From assembly GCF_002250705.1 (NCBI RefSeq), contig NZ_NMVP01000038.1, positions 1 through 64,000 of the forward strand: a stretch of 64,000 bases of DNA, read 5' to 3'. The notes below the pieces were generated by a model. It was not told the origin of the DNA. It made no database searches and saw only the letters and a program-made list of their open reading frames with translations. The stretch is from Enemella evansiae (GTDB lineage: Bacteria; Actinomycetota; Actinomycetes; Propionibacteriales; Propionibacteriaceae). Positions 51,647-61,428 of this stretch are shown one piece after another (the stretch's first letter is position 1; the number at the start of each line of letters is the position of its first letter). The translations under genes were made by a program, and so were the position numbers.

Positions 51647-52702
51647 TCAGCGGTCGATGTCCTGGATCTCTTCCTGGGTGTCGTTGGCCTCCAGGGTGCC
51701 GCTGGTCTGCGAGCGGTCCATCGGTTTGACCACGTTCCGGTTCACCGTGCGCAGCCGGTCATAGATCTCCCCGCCCTTTTCGCCGAACACCTCCGCGGAG
51801 GTGGTGCGTCCGGGCATCTTCGGCTTCATCGGGATCCGGTCGTTGGGGATCGAGTGCCGGCCGCGGACCGCCGGCCGGGTCGCGTCGCCGGCGATCTTCA
51901 GCCGGGCGGAGCGGGCCAGCTTCTGCGAGACCTTGGACAGGGCCCGGGCGGCGTCGTCGAAGAATTTGCTGCTCAGGTTCATCTTCTTGGCCAGCTTCGA
52001 CAGGATCCGCATCAGCTTGCCCATCTTGGACGCGATCTTGGCGCCGATCATCGCCATCCGTGCGCCGAACCAACCGGTGAAGGCGGCCAGCGAGGCGCCG
52101 ACCGACGGCACCGCGGCGGCCGCCGCCAGGATCGCGGCCTGCACCACCTCGGTGACGAACATCTTGATCAGGTTCCAGATGGTCTCGCGGAAGATGCCGA
52201 CGACCATCCCGGCGGTGGAGACCCAGTCGGCCATCTTCGCCGCCGCGGCCGAGGCGGACCGGTAGTTGTCGTTCACCCCCTGCATCACCTGGGTGTACGC
52301 CTCCGAGGCGCGGCCCTGCCAGCCGGGCAGGTCGCCCGCGGTACCGGCGTGCTGGTTGGCGACGCCCACCAGGTCGTCGGAGATCGTCTGCCACTTCTGC
52401 GCATGGGCGTAGATCGCATCCGGGTTGCCGAGCAGGAAATCCACCGGCTCCTTCAACCACGAGACGTTCGTGACCAGGATGTCCATCAGCGAGCCGACCG
52501 CGGCACCGATCAGCGCGTTCAGCGGGTCGAGGGCGACCGACAGGATGCCGAGGCCGATGTCGGCGACCGCGGTGACGTCGCCGATGGAGGCCTCACCGTC
52601 GGCCCAGTGCTGGCTGGCGCTGGCGATGTCGTTGTAGATCGGGAGCGTGACATTGGCCGATCCGACCGAGACGAAGGGCAGACCCTGACTGGTGGCGGTC
52701 AT
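51647..52702 (-). CDS. WXG100-like protein with hydrophobic core and basic tail
   Basis: A 351-aa protein. Residues 80-165 form a helical hairpin with the W-x-G motif PGWQGRASEAYTQVMQGVND; a hydrophobic stretch follows (LIKMFVTEVVQAAILAAAAA, then GASLAAFTGWFGARMAMIGA), and a Lys/Arg-rich region ends the protein. This is the form of large ESX/type VII substrates or effectors. No toxin catalytic motif is recognised. Its ATG overlaps the EspC-like stop by 4 nt. It is the third gene of the minus-strand module mirrored at 54.5-57.3 kb. Confidence 0.7.
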   Translation of the reverse strand: MTATSQGLPFVSVGSANVTLPIYNDIASASQHWADGEASIGDVTAVADIGLGILSVALDPLNALIGAAVGSLMDILVTNVSWLKEPVDFLLGNPDAIYAHAQKWQTISDDLVGVANQHAGTAGDLPGWQGRASEAYTQVMQGVNDNYRSASAAAAKMADWVSTAGMVVGIFRETIWNLIKMFVTEVVQAAILAAAAAVPSVGASLAAFTGWFGARMAMIGAKIASKMGKLMRILSKLAKKMNLSSKFFDDAARALSKVSQKLARSARLKIAGDATRPAVRGRHSIPNDRIPMKPKMPGRTTSAEVFGEKGGEIYDRLRTVNRNVVKPMDRSQTSGTLEANDTQEEIQDIDR

Positions 52703-53040
52703 CGGCCCGTCGCCTCCCGCATGCTCGCCAGTTCGGCGGTGATCGACTTCGCCAGATCGACATTGCTCTGCTCGGTGGCGTCGTAGAGGTCGGCGGTGGT
52801 GCCGAAACCCTCGGTCACCGTCGCACTGACCCGGCCGAGCTCGTCGATGGTCCGCCCGTGCAGCTGGTCGCCGAGCATCAGGATCGGGCAGACGATCGGG
52901 CTGGCGAAGATGCCATACATCTTCCAGTCGCCGATGCCGGTGTCCTGGGCCCGGCCGACCACGTCCTGGGTGCTGGAATCCACTGCCTGCAGGTTGCTGT
53001 GATGCGTCCGCATCTCCGGCACGCTGAAGGTCTCGGTCAC
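52699..53040 (-). CDS. EspC-like type VII secretion target
   Basis: A 113-aa protein: TETFSVPEMRTHHSNLQAVD, IVCPILMLGDQLHG, then FGTTADLYDATEQSN. This matches the EspC family (ESX-1-associated substrates, PF10824 type), which heteropair with a WXG-type partner. GTG start with AGGAG upstream. It lies between the YbaB-like and WXG-like genes. Confidence 0.75.
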   Translation of the reverse strand: MTETFSVPEMRTHHSNLQAVDSSTQDVVGRAQDTGIGDWKMYGIFASPIVCPILMLGDQLHGRTIDELGRVSATVTEGFGTTADLYDATEQSNVDLAKSITAELASMREATGR

Positions 53041-53136
53041 GTCGACTCCTGTGGTTGCGGGGTTGGGGCCAATCTAGATTCCGGCCGGCGCGCGCGCCCG
53101 GTCAGCGGGTGTGGAAACTTCCGGCTCGTCGTTGCC

Positions 53137-53994
53137 TCAGAGCTCGTCCAGGAAGGGATTGCCGGCCAGGGTGTCATCGAGCTGGTCGCGCAACTGGGCC
53201 TGCGCGTCGCTGCGCGCTGCGGCGTACGCGGCGGTGAAGCGCTCGCCGAGCACCGTGGTGCCCTCGCGGTCGAAGCCGGCGCCGAAGCGGGTGCCGAGGA
53301 TCACCCCGGCGGCGTTCACCCGGACCTCGACCGCACCGTCGCTGCCGGTCCCGGTGACCCGTTCCATCAGCTCCGGCAGGCGGGTGGCGCTGGCCTTGAT
53401 CCGCTCGATCTCGGCGTCGAAGTCGGCCTGCAGCTGATCCGGCGGCACGCTCGAGGGGACGTAGCCGATCTCGGCCATGATCGCCGCCGGGTCGAGCGGT
53501 TCGTCGTCGCTGTCCATCCGGTTCAGGATGTCGTCCAGCAGGTCCTCCTGCTGTTCCGGTGTCATCGGCGCATCCGCCTGCGGGGAGCGGTACGCCGCAG
53601 CGCCCGCACCCGCGTCCGCGTCCACGTCCACCGGGCGCTCCTCGGGGGCGACCGCGGCCACCCCGCGGGCCGCCGCCTCGTCGCCGAAGGCGTCGCGGAC
53701 CACCGCCTCGGCGTTCTTGTTGGTCTGACCCGCACCGCGGCGCAGCGCCGCGTCCAGGGTGGCGGTGAGCTGGGCCGGGGTGAGCCGCAGCGCGGCCTGG
53801 TGGAACTCGATGCCGGTCAGGTGGTTGCCGAGCAACCGCAGCGTCACCTGCTCACCGGGCACCTCGACGCTCGCCTGGCGCAGCGCCTGGTTGGTTCGTT
53901 CGGCGCGGGCCTCGAACCCGCGGACATCGGCCTGCAGCTTCGCCAGCAGCCGCCTGGGATCGGGCATCGGGGGCATCTCGGATCCGGAGGTCAC
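53137..53994 (-). CDS. YbaB/EbfC-like protein (double domain)
   Basis: A 285-aa protein with two YbaB-like halves: residues 10-100 (RRLLAKLQADVRGFEARAER, QVTLRLLGNHLTGIEF) and about 190-280 (QLQADFDAEIERIKASATRL, AVEVRVNAAGVILGTRFGAG), joined by an acidic Ala/Asp linker. Some ESX-associated proteins (EspL-like) share this fold, so a chaperone-like role in the type VII module is likely. The start (GTG 53994, or ATG 53976) lacks a clear ribosome site; it is 6 bp after the HExxH gene stop. Confidence 0.7.
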   Translation of the reverse strand: MTSGSEMPPMPDPRRLLAKLQADVRGFEARAERTNQALRQASVEVPGEQVTLRLLGNHLTGIEFHQAALRLTPAQLTATLDAALRRGAGQTNKNAEAVVRDAFGDEAAARGVAAVAPEERPVDVDADAGAGAAAYRSPQADAPMTPEQQEDLLDDILNRMDSDDEPLDPAAIMAEIGYVPSSVPPDQLQADFDAEIERIKASATRLPELMERVTGTGSDGAVEVRVNAAGVILGTRFGAGFDREGTTVLGERFTAAYAAARSDAQAQLRDQLDDTLAGNPFLDEL

Positions 53995-54000
53995 GGTTGC

Positions 54001-54468
54001 TCAGCGTAGGGCCCCACGGTTCATCGCGAATCGGCTCGGCCGGCGGGGATAGCCGCCGTCGGCCAACCCGGCGAGACGTTCGAACGGATTCTGGCTGGCC
54101 ACATCACCGGTGCTGACCACCGACCAGGCCGCCGCCACGGCGTACAGGGGCAGGAAAGGCAGGCCACCGCAGACCGCGTACTGCCAGGCATGCCGGGCCT
54201 CGTGCCGCAGCATCCGACCGTCGTCGGCGAGCAACCGGTCCAGGCCGCCGGCGGTGATCACCACGTTTCCGACGGTGAACGCGCCGGCGATCGGGAAGCC
54301 GAGCCGGTAACCCTCGGCGAGCAGCAGCCCCTGCGGTCCGGGCCGAGGGCGCGCGCCGCCGAGCAGGGCGATGCCGACCCCGAGCGGGGTGGACAGGTTC
54401 ACGAAGTTCAGCAGCCAGCGCAGGCCGCCGCGGGGGCGCGGGAGGAGTTTTTGAGTATCCCGGCTCAC
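54001..54468 (-). CDS. Small HExxH protein between the two type VII modules
   Basis: A 155-aa protein. MLRHEARHAWQYAVCGGLPF carries an HEARH motif, as in some small metallopeptidase-like or DUF4157-related proteins, followed by a hydrophobic stretch (LPLYAVAAAWSVVS). N-terminal LLNFVNLSTPLGVGIALLGG is also hydrophobic. The protein is too short for a full known peptidase, so catalysis is uncertain. GATACT ends 6 nt before the GTG, giving a leaderless message. It heads the minus-strand operon that includes the YbaB-, EspC- and WXG-like genes. Confidence 0.6.
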   Translation of the reverse strand: MSRDTQKLLPRPRGGLRWLLNFVNLSTPLGVGIALLGGARPRPGPQGLLLAEGYRLGFPIAGAFTVGNVVITAGGLDRLLADDGRMLRHEARHAWQYAVCGGLPFLPLYAVAAAWSVVSTGDVASQNPFERLAGLADGGYPRRPSRFAMNRGALR

Positions 54469-54474
54469 GGTCTG

Positions 54475-54480
54475 AGTATC
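54475..54480 (-). promoter_or_regulatory. -10 box of a leaderless promoter
   Basis: GATACT on the minus strand ends 6 nt before the GTG at 54468; the remaining 55 bp to the divergent ATG hold the other promoter. Confidence 0.5.
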
Positions 54481-54535
54481 GCAGGGTGCTCGCGCTGGCC
54501 CCGCCCGGTGACACCGTTGTGGCAAGGAGGACCAG

Positions 54536-55192
54536 ATGAGCCCACAGGATCCCATGCAGCAGCTGGAGCAGTCGCTCGCCGAGCTGCACCAGTTGACCGC
54601 GAAACTGAAGGTCGTCAGCCAACCCGGTGAGGGGCACGACCCCGCCGGTGTGGTGACCGCCGCGCTGGACGCCGAGCAGCGGCTGACCGCGATCACGGTG
54701 GCGGCGAAGTGGCAGGAGAAGGTCGAACCGGATGCGCTCGCGCAGGCGGTGCAGGCAGCGATCAGTGACGGGATGGTGCAGTCCTTCGGCGGCGCTGACC
54801 AGCCCGAGGTGGCGGAGTCGGGGGAGCCCGCGATCACTCCGGCGATCCGGGACGAGGCGCAGGAGATGGTCGCCGAGCGGACCCGCTATTTCGACGCCGC
54901 GGTCGCGAGCGGGGATCAGGACGCCCTGCTGGCGCAGTTCAACCAGGCGATGGCGCAGTTCGACCGGATCGCCGCGGATCTCGAGCGGCGGGCGAACGAG
55001 GGCGCGCGGGTGGAGTACTTCAACAACTCCCGGCGCGCGTCGATCGTCTACGAGTCGGGCTTTCCGGTCGAGGTACGCCTGGACCGCAACTGGGTACGCG
55101 GGCTGAGCGGCAACACGATCACCACGGCCTTCGCCGAGATCCTCGAGCAGGCGGCCGAGCAGCGCCATCAACTGAGCAACTTCGGACAGTGA
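54536..55192 (+). CDS. YbaB/EbfC-like protein (second copy)
   Basis: A 218-aa protein with an N-terminal helical part (MQQLEQSLAELHQLTAKLKV) and two YbaB-like halves (AALDAEQRLTAITVAAKWQE; RRASIVYESGFPVEVRLDRN, GLSGNTITTAFAEILEQAAE). Same family and position as the gene at 53137-53994 but in the opposite module. AAGGAGG lies 6 nt before the ATG. The gene heads the plus-strand module and is 13 bp from the EspC-like gene. Confidence 0.7.
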   Translation: MSPQDPMQQLEQSLAELHQLTAKLKVVSQPGEGHDPAGVVTAALDAEQRLTAITVAAKWQEKVEPDALAQAVQAAISDGMVQSFGGADQPEVAESGEPAITPAIRDEAQEMVAERTRYFDAAVASGDQDALLAQFNQAMAQFDRIAADLERRANEGARVEYFNNSRRASIVYESGFPVEVRLDRNWVRGLSGNTITTAFAEILEQAAEQRHQLSNFGQ

Positions 55193-55205
55193 GCGGAGCG
55201 GGGAG

Positions 55206-56516
55206 ATGACGACCGAGAGCAACGAGACCGACTACTGGTCGGGGTACGCCGGGGAGGGCGATGCGCCGATGGTGCAGCCGCCGGCCTCGGACACGCTGGA
55301 CGAGGCGGGCCCGGCGTCGGACCTGCTGAGTGCGCCGGAGGACGCCCAGCAGGCGCCCGTCGACGACGCGGTCCTCGAGGAACAGCAGCTCCAGCAGGAT
55401 CAGGTGGTCACCGAGACCGAGATCGGCACGAGCACCGAGGCGGTCGGCGATCAGGCGGTGAACCTGTCACCGGCACCGGCGCACAAGGAACGCCAGGATC
55501 CGGTGGTCGAGGTGCCGCCGGAGCACCAGGACATCAGTTCCGACACCACGCTCGCCGATGAGGAGGTCGGCGTGCTCGCTGACGGTGGGGTGGTCGACAC
55601 CCGAGGCCAGGACACCGTGATCACCACCAACGGCGGGGTGCAGGTCACCCGGAAGGCCGACGGCTCGGTCACCGTCGATGCCGACATCAGCAACAACGAC
55701 ACTCCGGGTGCGGAGAGCGACGACGTCTCCGAACTGAACGGCGACGGCGTACTCATGACCGAGGACGGCACCAAGGTCCAGACCGACGGCGACAAGGTGA
55801 CCGTCACCCAGCTCGACGGCACCCGGTTCGTCATCACCCCCGACGGCCAGGTCGAGGTCGACCTGTCCGATCGCAAACCGGACCCCGACGGCGGCAAGGA
55901 TGCCGGCCAGGGCGAGGACGCGGATTCCGACGGCAAGGGCGACGAGGACAAGGCCGAGGACGAGGAAGACAAGAAGGACGACAAGGACGCCGAGGACGAG
56001 CAGGACTCGGGCGGCGGTGGTGGCAACACCGGTGGTGGCGGTGGCAACCAGGGCGGCGGTGGCGGCAACCAGGGCGGCGGTGGCGGCAACCAGGGCGGTG
56101 GCCCCGGTACCAACACGCCCCCGACCACGCCGCCCCCCACCACTCCGCCCCCGACCACTCCGCCCCCGACACCGACCCCGCCGACGAACCCGCCGGACGA
56201 ACCCGGAGGGCCCAAGGAGGACACGCAGTTCAACACCGGGGACATGCGGGAGGACGCGAAGACCTACGCCGACCGGGCCAATCGGGCGGCCGGTATCGCC
56301 AAGACCTTCGGCTCACTCAAGAGCGGTGTCCCGTCCTGGGGCCTCTGGTTCGCCGCGGCCGGGCCGTACGGCGAGGCGATCGATCGCTGCGTGACCATCT
56401 ATACCGACGCGGAGAAGGCGCTCGACCGGATGTCGGAGAAGCTGACCCAGACCGCGACCCAGTACGACCAGACCGAGATGCAGAACCAGCAGCAGGCGAC
56501 CAGGACGGAGCCCTGA
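55206..56516 (+). CDS. Acidic repeat protein with a C-terminal EspC/WXG-like domain
   Basis: A 436-aa protein. Residues 1-235 are acidic and low in aromatics, and include ITTNGGVQVTRKADGSVTVD and TPDGQVEVDLSD beta-like stretches. A highly acidic Asp/Lys/Glu segment follows, then GGGGGNQ repeats and a Pro-Thr linker (TPPPTTPPPTTPPPT). The last ~95 residues are helical and read MREDAKTYADRANRAAGIAK, PYGEAIDRCVTIYTDAEKAL, matching the EspC-like layout in the other module. The disordered N-terminus is unusual for such substrates. One base separates its stop from the WXG-like gene. Confidence 0.7.
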   Translation: MTTESNETDYWSGYAGEGDAPMVQPPASDTLDEAGPASDLLSAPEDAQQAPVDDAVLEEQQLQQDQVVTETEIGTSTEAVGDQAVNLSPAPAHKERQDPVVEVPPEHQDISSDTTLADEEVGVLADGGVVDTRGQDTVITTNGGVQVTRKADGSVTVDADISNNDTPGAESDDVSELNGDGVLMTEDGTKVQTDGDKVTVTQLDGTRFVITPDGQVEVDLSDRKPDPDGGKDAGQGEDADSDGKGDEDKAEDEEDKKDDKDAEDEQDSGGGGGNTGGGGGNQGGGGGNQGGGGGNQGGGPGTNTPPTTPPPTTPPPTTPPPTPTPPTNPPDEPGGPKEDTQFNTGDMREDAKTYADRANRAAGIAKTFGSLKSGVPSWGLWFAAAGPYGEAIDRCVTIYTDAEKALDRMSEKLTQTATQYDQTEMQNQQQATRTEP

Positions 56517-56517
56517 G

Positions 56518-57306
56518 ATGACCTACATGGCAACAGAATCCCAAGACGGCGGGGCGACGGACGGTGTGCTCGCCAAGGAGTGCGATACCGGACCGCTGGG
56601 TGTCATGGTCGACGGTGTGGTCGCTGCGGTCGAAGTGCTGCAGACGATCTTCAACGGCGTGATGAACACCGTGCAGACGGCGATCGACTGGGCCAACAAG
56701 ATCACGCTCGGCGTGATCCCCTGGCTCGACGACGTGCTTGCCGCCTGCCGCAAGGGGCAGGAAGCCGTCAACAAGGCCTATGACATCTATCAGCAGGCGC
56801 TCCAGGGCCTGGTGGCGCCGTGGTACATCAAGTGCATCGGTGAGAAGATCCGTGACGGCATGGGTCCGCGGACCGCCGACTTCGCCGAGTCCCTGGACCC
56901 GAGCCAGCTCAAGTCGAAGGAATCCTGGCAGGGTGCGGGCGCCGAGGCGTTCTTCAAGGCCGCCGACAAGCAGCAGGCCGCTGCCGGAGAAGCCAAGGGT
57001 GGCGTACTCACCTTCGGCGGTTCGATGGTCAAGCTGGGCGACTCCGGCATCACCGCCACCTATACCTTCCTGGTGGCGATGAGCTTCGCCGCGGTCGGCC
57101 TCGGGCTGGCCATCGGGAAGATGGCCGCGGTGCCCGCCGGTACCGCGATCGGGGCGGCCGAGATCATCGGCCTGATCGCAGCGATCGTCGCCACCATCAA
57201 GGTCTTCGTCGACCTGGTGAACTCCTTGGCCAGCCAGGCCCGCGAGTTCACCTCGGCGGTCGCCACCGTCCCGATGCAGGGCACCTGGCCGGCCGCCACG
57301 GTCTGA
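56518..57306 (+). CDS. WXG100-like protein with hydrophobic C-terminal hairpin
   Basis: A 262-aa protein. Helical residues 25-160 contain the W-x-G motif (ESWQGAGAEAFFKAADKQQA), and the C-terminal third has two hydrophobic segments (TFLVAMSFAAVGLGLAIGKM, AAEIIGLIAAIVATIKVFVD). The overall shape parallels the product at 51647-52702. It probably pairs with the EspC-like protein encoded just upstream and is secreted through an ESX-type system encoded elsewhere; no Ecc genes are in the window. Confidence 0.7.
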   Translation: MTYMATESQDGGATDGVLAKECDTGPLGVMVDGVVAAVEVLQTIFNGVMNTVQTAIDWANKITLGVIPWLDDVLAACRKGQEAVNKAYDIYQQALQGLVAPWYIKCIGEKIRDGMGPRTADFAESLDPSQLKSKESWQGAGAEAFFKAADKQQAAAGEAKGGVLTFGGSMVKLGDSGITATYTFLVAMSFAAVGLGLAIGKMAAVPAGTAIGAAEIIGLIAAIVATIKVFVDLVNSLASQAREFTSAVATVPMQGTWPAATV

Positions 57307-57321
57307 ATCAGGCGTACCCCA

Positions 57322-57360
57322 CCGGGCGGTCCCGACGAACCCGACGTCGGGATCGCCCGG
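57322..57360 (+). terminator. Rho-independent-type terminator after the WXG operon
   Basis: 16-bp arms (57322-57337 and 57345-57360, one G-U pair) with a 7-nt loop, followed by TTTCGTCT. Confidence 0.8.
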
Positions 57361-57378
57361 TTTCGTCTGCCCGGATTG

Positions 57379-57439
57379 TTTGCACTCCACCGGTGAGAGT
57401 GCTAAACATGACTTAGCACTCGGTACGCCCGAGTGCCAC
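57379..57439 (+). promoter_or_regulatory. Two CIRCE operators (HrcA sites) upstream of groEL
   Basis: First CIRCE: TTTGCACTC-N9-GAGTGCTAA (57379-57405). Second: TTAGCACTC-N9-GAGTGCCAC (57413-57439). Consensus is TTAGCACTC-N9-GAGTGCTAA; each copy has one well-conserved and one diverged half. Tandem CIRCEs indicate tight HrcA repression at normal temperature. Confidence 0.92.
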
Positions 57440-57550
57440 CGTCAAGTCCGGTGAGGCACCCACGGGTGTCGTCCGTCGCGGGCATCGTCTTGGCGCATCA
57501 CAGACAACCATGGGGCGTACGCCCCCGATGCGGGAGGACTCCCGGAACAC

Positions 57551-59173
<1,623 letters not shown>

Positions 59174-59220
59174 GTCCGTACGCCTGAGGCGCGCCGATGG
59201 CGCGCCGCCGAGCGACACCG

Positions 59221-59252
59221 CGGAGGCGGTCCCCGAACGGGGGCCGCCTCCG
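59221..59252 (+). terminator. groEL terminator
   Basis: 14-bp arms (59221-59234 and 59239-59252, one G-U pair) with a GAAC tetraloop, then CCGCGTTTCG. Located 47 nt after the groEL stop. Confidence 0.85.
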
Positions 59253-59264
59253 CCGCGTTTCGGG

Positions 59265-59270
59265 CACGAT
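59265..59270 (+). promoter_or_regulatory. -10 box of a leaderless promoter
   Basis: CACGAT ends 6 nt before the ATG at 59277. It lies just after the groEL terminator, so the DUF389 gene has its own transcript. Confidence 0.45.
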
Positions 59271-59276
59271 GGACCC

Positions 59277-60236
59277 ATGCTGGTTCATCTGCGGCTCGTG
59301 GTGCCCGCCGAGTTGAGCACCGATGTGCGCGACCTCCTGGTGGATGACCGCCGCACCACCAATGTCACCGTGCAACCGGGTGCCTCGGTCGATCCGCCGG
59401 GCGACCTGATCGAGGCCGATGTGGCGCGCGAGGCCGCCGATGACATCTTGGCCAGCCTGGACGACCTCGGCCTCGACCAGGTCGGCGGGATCTGCGTCAG
59501 CGAACCGAGCGCCACGCCGTTCGCGGCCGCGATCCAACTGGAGCACAACGCCCATGGCGAGCCCGACGACGGGGTCATCTGGGATGTCGTGCTGCAGCAG
59601 GCGGAGAGCTCCTCGCGAGCCAGTTGGTCCTTCTACGCCTTCCTGGTGCTGGCCACCGCATTGGCCGCGGTGGCCGTGCTCACCGACGCGCCGATCATCG
59701 TGGTCGGCGCGATGGTCGTCGGCCCCGACTACGGCGTGGTGGCCGCCATCTGCGCCGGGATCGCGCTCGGCCGGCCGAAGCTGGCGGGCCGCGCCACGGT
59801 CACCCTGCTGCGCGGATTCGCGCTCAGCATCGTGCTCGTGGTGGCGGTCGCGCTGGTCGCCCGGCTGACCGGGGCGATCACACCGGCGGATCTGCTGCGA
59901 CCGCGGCCGCTGACGGCGTTCATCTGGCACCCCGACTGGTGGTCCTTCGTGGTCGCGATCCTGGCCGGTACCGCCGGTGCGCTGGCGATGACCTCGGCGA
60001 AATCCAATGCCCTGGTCGGGGTGTTCATCTCGGTGACCACGGTGCCCGCCGCCGGCAACCTGGCGGTGGCCCTGGCGCTCGGGGTGGTCAGCGAGATCAC
60101 CGGATCGCTGCTCCAGCTCGGCATCAATGTCGCCGGGCTGCTGATCGCCGGAGTGGCCACGATGATGGTGCAGAAGGTCACCCTGCGCCGGCACGGCCGG
60201 GCGGTGGAGAAAGTCGGCTCGGAAATCCTGCACTGA
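59277..60236 (+). CDS. DUF389 family membrane protein
   Basis: A 319-aa protein with a cytosolic N-terminal ferredoxin-like region (LVHLRLVVPAELSTDVRDLL, then DQVGGICVSEP) and about five transmembrane helices with the DUF389 hallmark VGAMVVGPDYGVVAAICAGI and GVFISVTTVPAAGNLAVALA. Function is unknown. ATG 59277 is preferred because CACGAT lies 6 nt upstream, while the longer frame begins inside groEL. Confidence 0.85.
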   Translation: MLVHLRLVVPAELSTDVRDLLVDDRRTTNVTVQPGASVDPPGDLIEADVAREAADDILASLDDLGLDQVGGICVSEPSATPFAAAIQLEHNAHGEPDDGVIWDVVLQQAESSSRASWSFYAFLVLATALAAVAVLTDAPIIVVGAMVVGPDYGVVAAICAGIALGRPKLAGRATVTLLRGFALSIVLVVAVALVARLTGAITPADLLRPRPLTAFIWHPDWWSFVVAILAGTAGALAMTSAKSNALVGVFISVTTVPAAGNLAVALALGVVSEITGSLLQLGINVAGLLIAGVATMMVQKVTLRRHGRAVEKVGSEILH

Positions 60237-60239
60237 CAG

Positions 60240-60245
60240 TAGAGT
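60240..60245 (+). promoter_or_regulatory. -10 box of a leaderless promoter
   Basis: TAGAGT ends 7 nt before the dipeptidase ATG, immediately after the DUF389 stop. Confidence 0.5.
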
Positions 60246-60252
60246 CGGGCGC

Positions 60253-61263
60253 ATGACCACCCCGATCCCCATCGTCGACGGACACAACGATCTGCCCTGG
60301 GCGATGCGCAAGCACTGTCGTTACGACTTCGACGCCTGCGACATCGCCGTCGACCAACCCGCGCTGCAGACCGACCTGCCGCGGCTGCGCACCGGTGGCG
60401 TACGCGCCCAGTTCTGGTCGGTCTTCGTGCCCGGGGTGAAGGGCGAGGATCCCGTTGGCACAGGGGATTTCTTCGCCGACACCTGCGAGCAGATCGACGC
60501 GGTGCACCAGATGGTCGAGCGGTATGCCGGCGATCTGCGGCTGGTCACCACCGCCGACGAACTGGACGCCGTGCTGGCCGCCGGCCCGGACGCACCGATC
60601 GGGTCCCTGCTGGGCGCCGAGGGTGGGCACAGCATCGACAACTCGCTGGGCTGCCTGCGTACCCTGCACCGGCTCGGCGTGCGCTATCTGACTCTGACCC
60701 ACAACCAGAACAACGAATGGGCCGACTCCGGCACCGATGAGCCGCGGCACGGCGGGCTGACCGACTTCGGCCGCGAGGTGGTCGCCGAGATGAACCGGCT
60801 CGGCATGATGGTCGACCTCTCGCACACCGCGCCGACCACGATGCGCGACGCCCTCGACGTGTCGACGGCGCCGGTGATCTTCAGCCACTCGTGCGCCCGG
60901 GCCGTGCAGGACCATCCCCGCAACGCACCCGACGACGTGCTGCAGCGGATGGCCGCCGGCGGGGGAGTGTGCATGGTCACCTTCGTCACCAAATTCCTTG
61001 CCGGTGAAGGGAATCCGGCACATCTTACCGATGTGGTGCGTCACATCGAGCACGTCCGTGAGGTGGCCGGGATCGAACACGTCGGCATCGGTGGTGACTA
61101 TGACGGCACGACCCTGCTGCCGCCGGAACTGCCCGACGTCTCGCACTATCAGGAGTTGATGGCCGCGCTCGCCGATCGCGGGTGGAGCCGCGACGAGCTG
61201 GTCGCGCTCGGTTCGGGGAACATCGCCCGGGTCTTCCGTGCCGTCGAGGAATCCGCAGGCTGA
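60253..61263 (+). CDS. Membrane dipeptidase-type (M19) zinc dipeptidase
   Basis: A 336-aa TIM-barrel dipeptidase. PIVDGHNDLPWAMRKH carries the HxD zinc ligands, LLGAEGGHSIDN the bridging Glu, MMVDLSHTAP and VIFSHSCARA the two His, and HVGIGGDYDGT the final Asp. It hydrolyses dipeptides, possibly including D-amino-acid or cell-wall-derived ones. No signal peptide is seen, so it is probably cytosolic. The TAGAGT box gives a leaderless transcript. Confidence 0.93.
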   Translation: MTTPIPIVDGHNDLPWAMRKHCRYDFDACDIAVDQPALQTDLPRLRTGGVRAQFWSVFVPGVKGEDPVGTGDFFADTCEQIDAVHQMVERYAGDLRLVTTADELDAVLAAGPDAPIGSLLGAEGGHSIDNSLGCLRTLHRLGVRYLTLTHNQNNEWADSGTDEPRHGGLTDFGREVVAEMNRLGMMVDLSHTAPTTMRDALDVSTAPVIFSHSCARAVQDHPRNAPDDVLQRMAAGGGVCMVTFVTKFLAGEGNPAHLTDVVRHIEHVREVAGIEHVGIGGDYDGTTLLPPELPDVSHYQELMAALADRGWSRDELVALGSGNIARVFRAVEESAG

Positions 61264-61274
61264 GCGCGCCCTTC

Positions 61275-61400
61275 CGTTCGTCGAGCAGGGCGCGCAGCGC
61301 CCGTGTCGAGACGAACCCGTTCCGTACCGAACTCATCTCGACACGTCGGCCCTGCTCCGCTTCGCTGCGCAGGGCCGACTACTCGATGAGCGTGAGCCCC
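61275..61400. repeat. Palindromic repeat between convergent genes
   Basis: Left half TTCGTCGAGCAGGGCGCGCA with TGTCGAGACGA, right half TCATCTCGACACGTCGGCCC, CTCCGCTTCGCTGCGCAGGG and CTACTCGATGAGCG. It lies between the dipeptidase and DUF2975 genes. Confidence 0.85.
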
Positions 61401-61428
61401 GAAAGCGTTTCGGGGCGGGCCTGACCCG

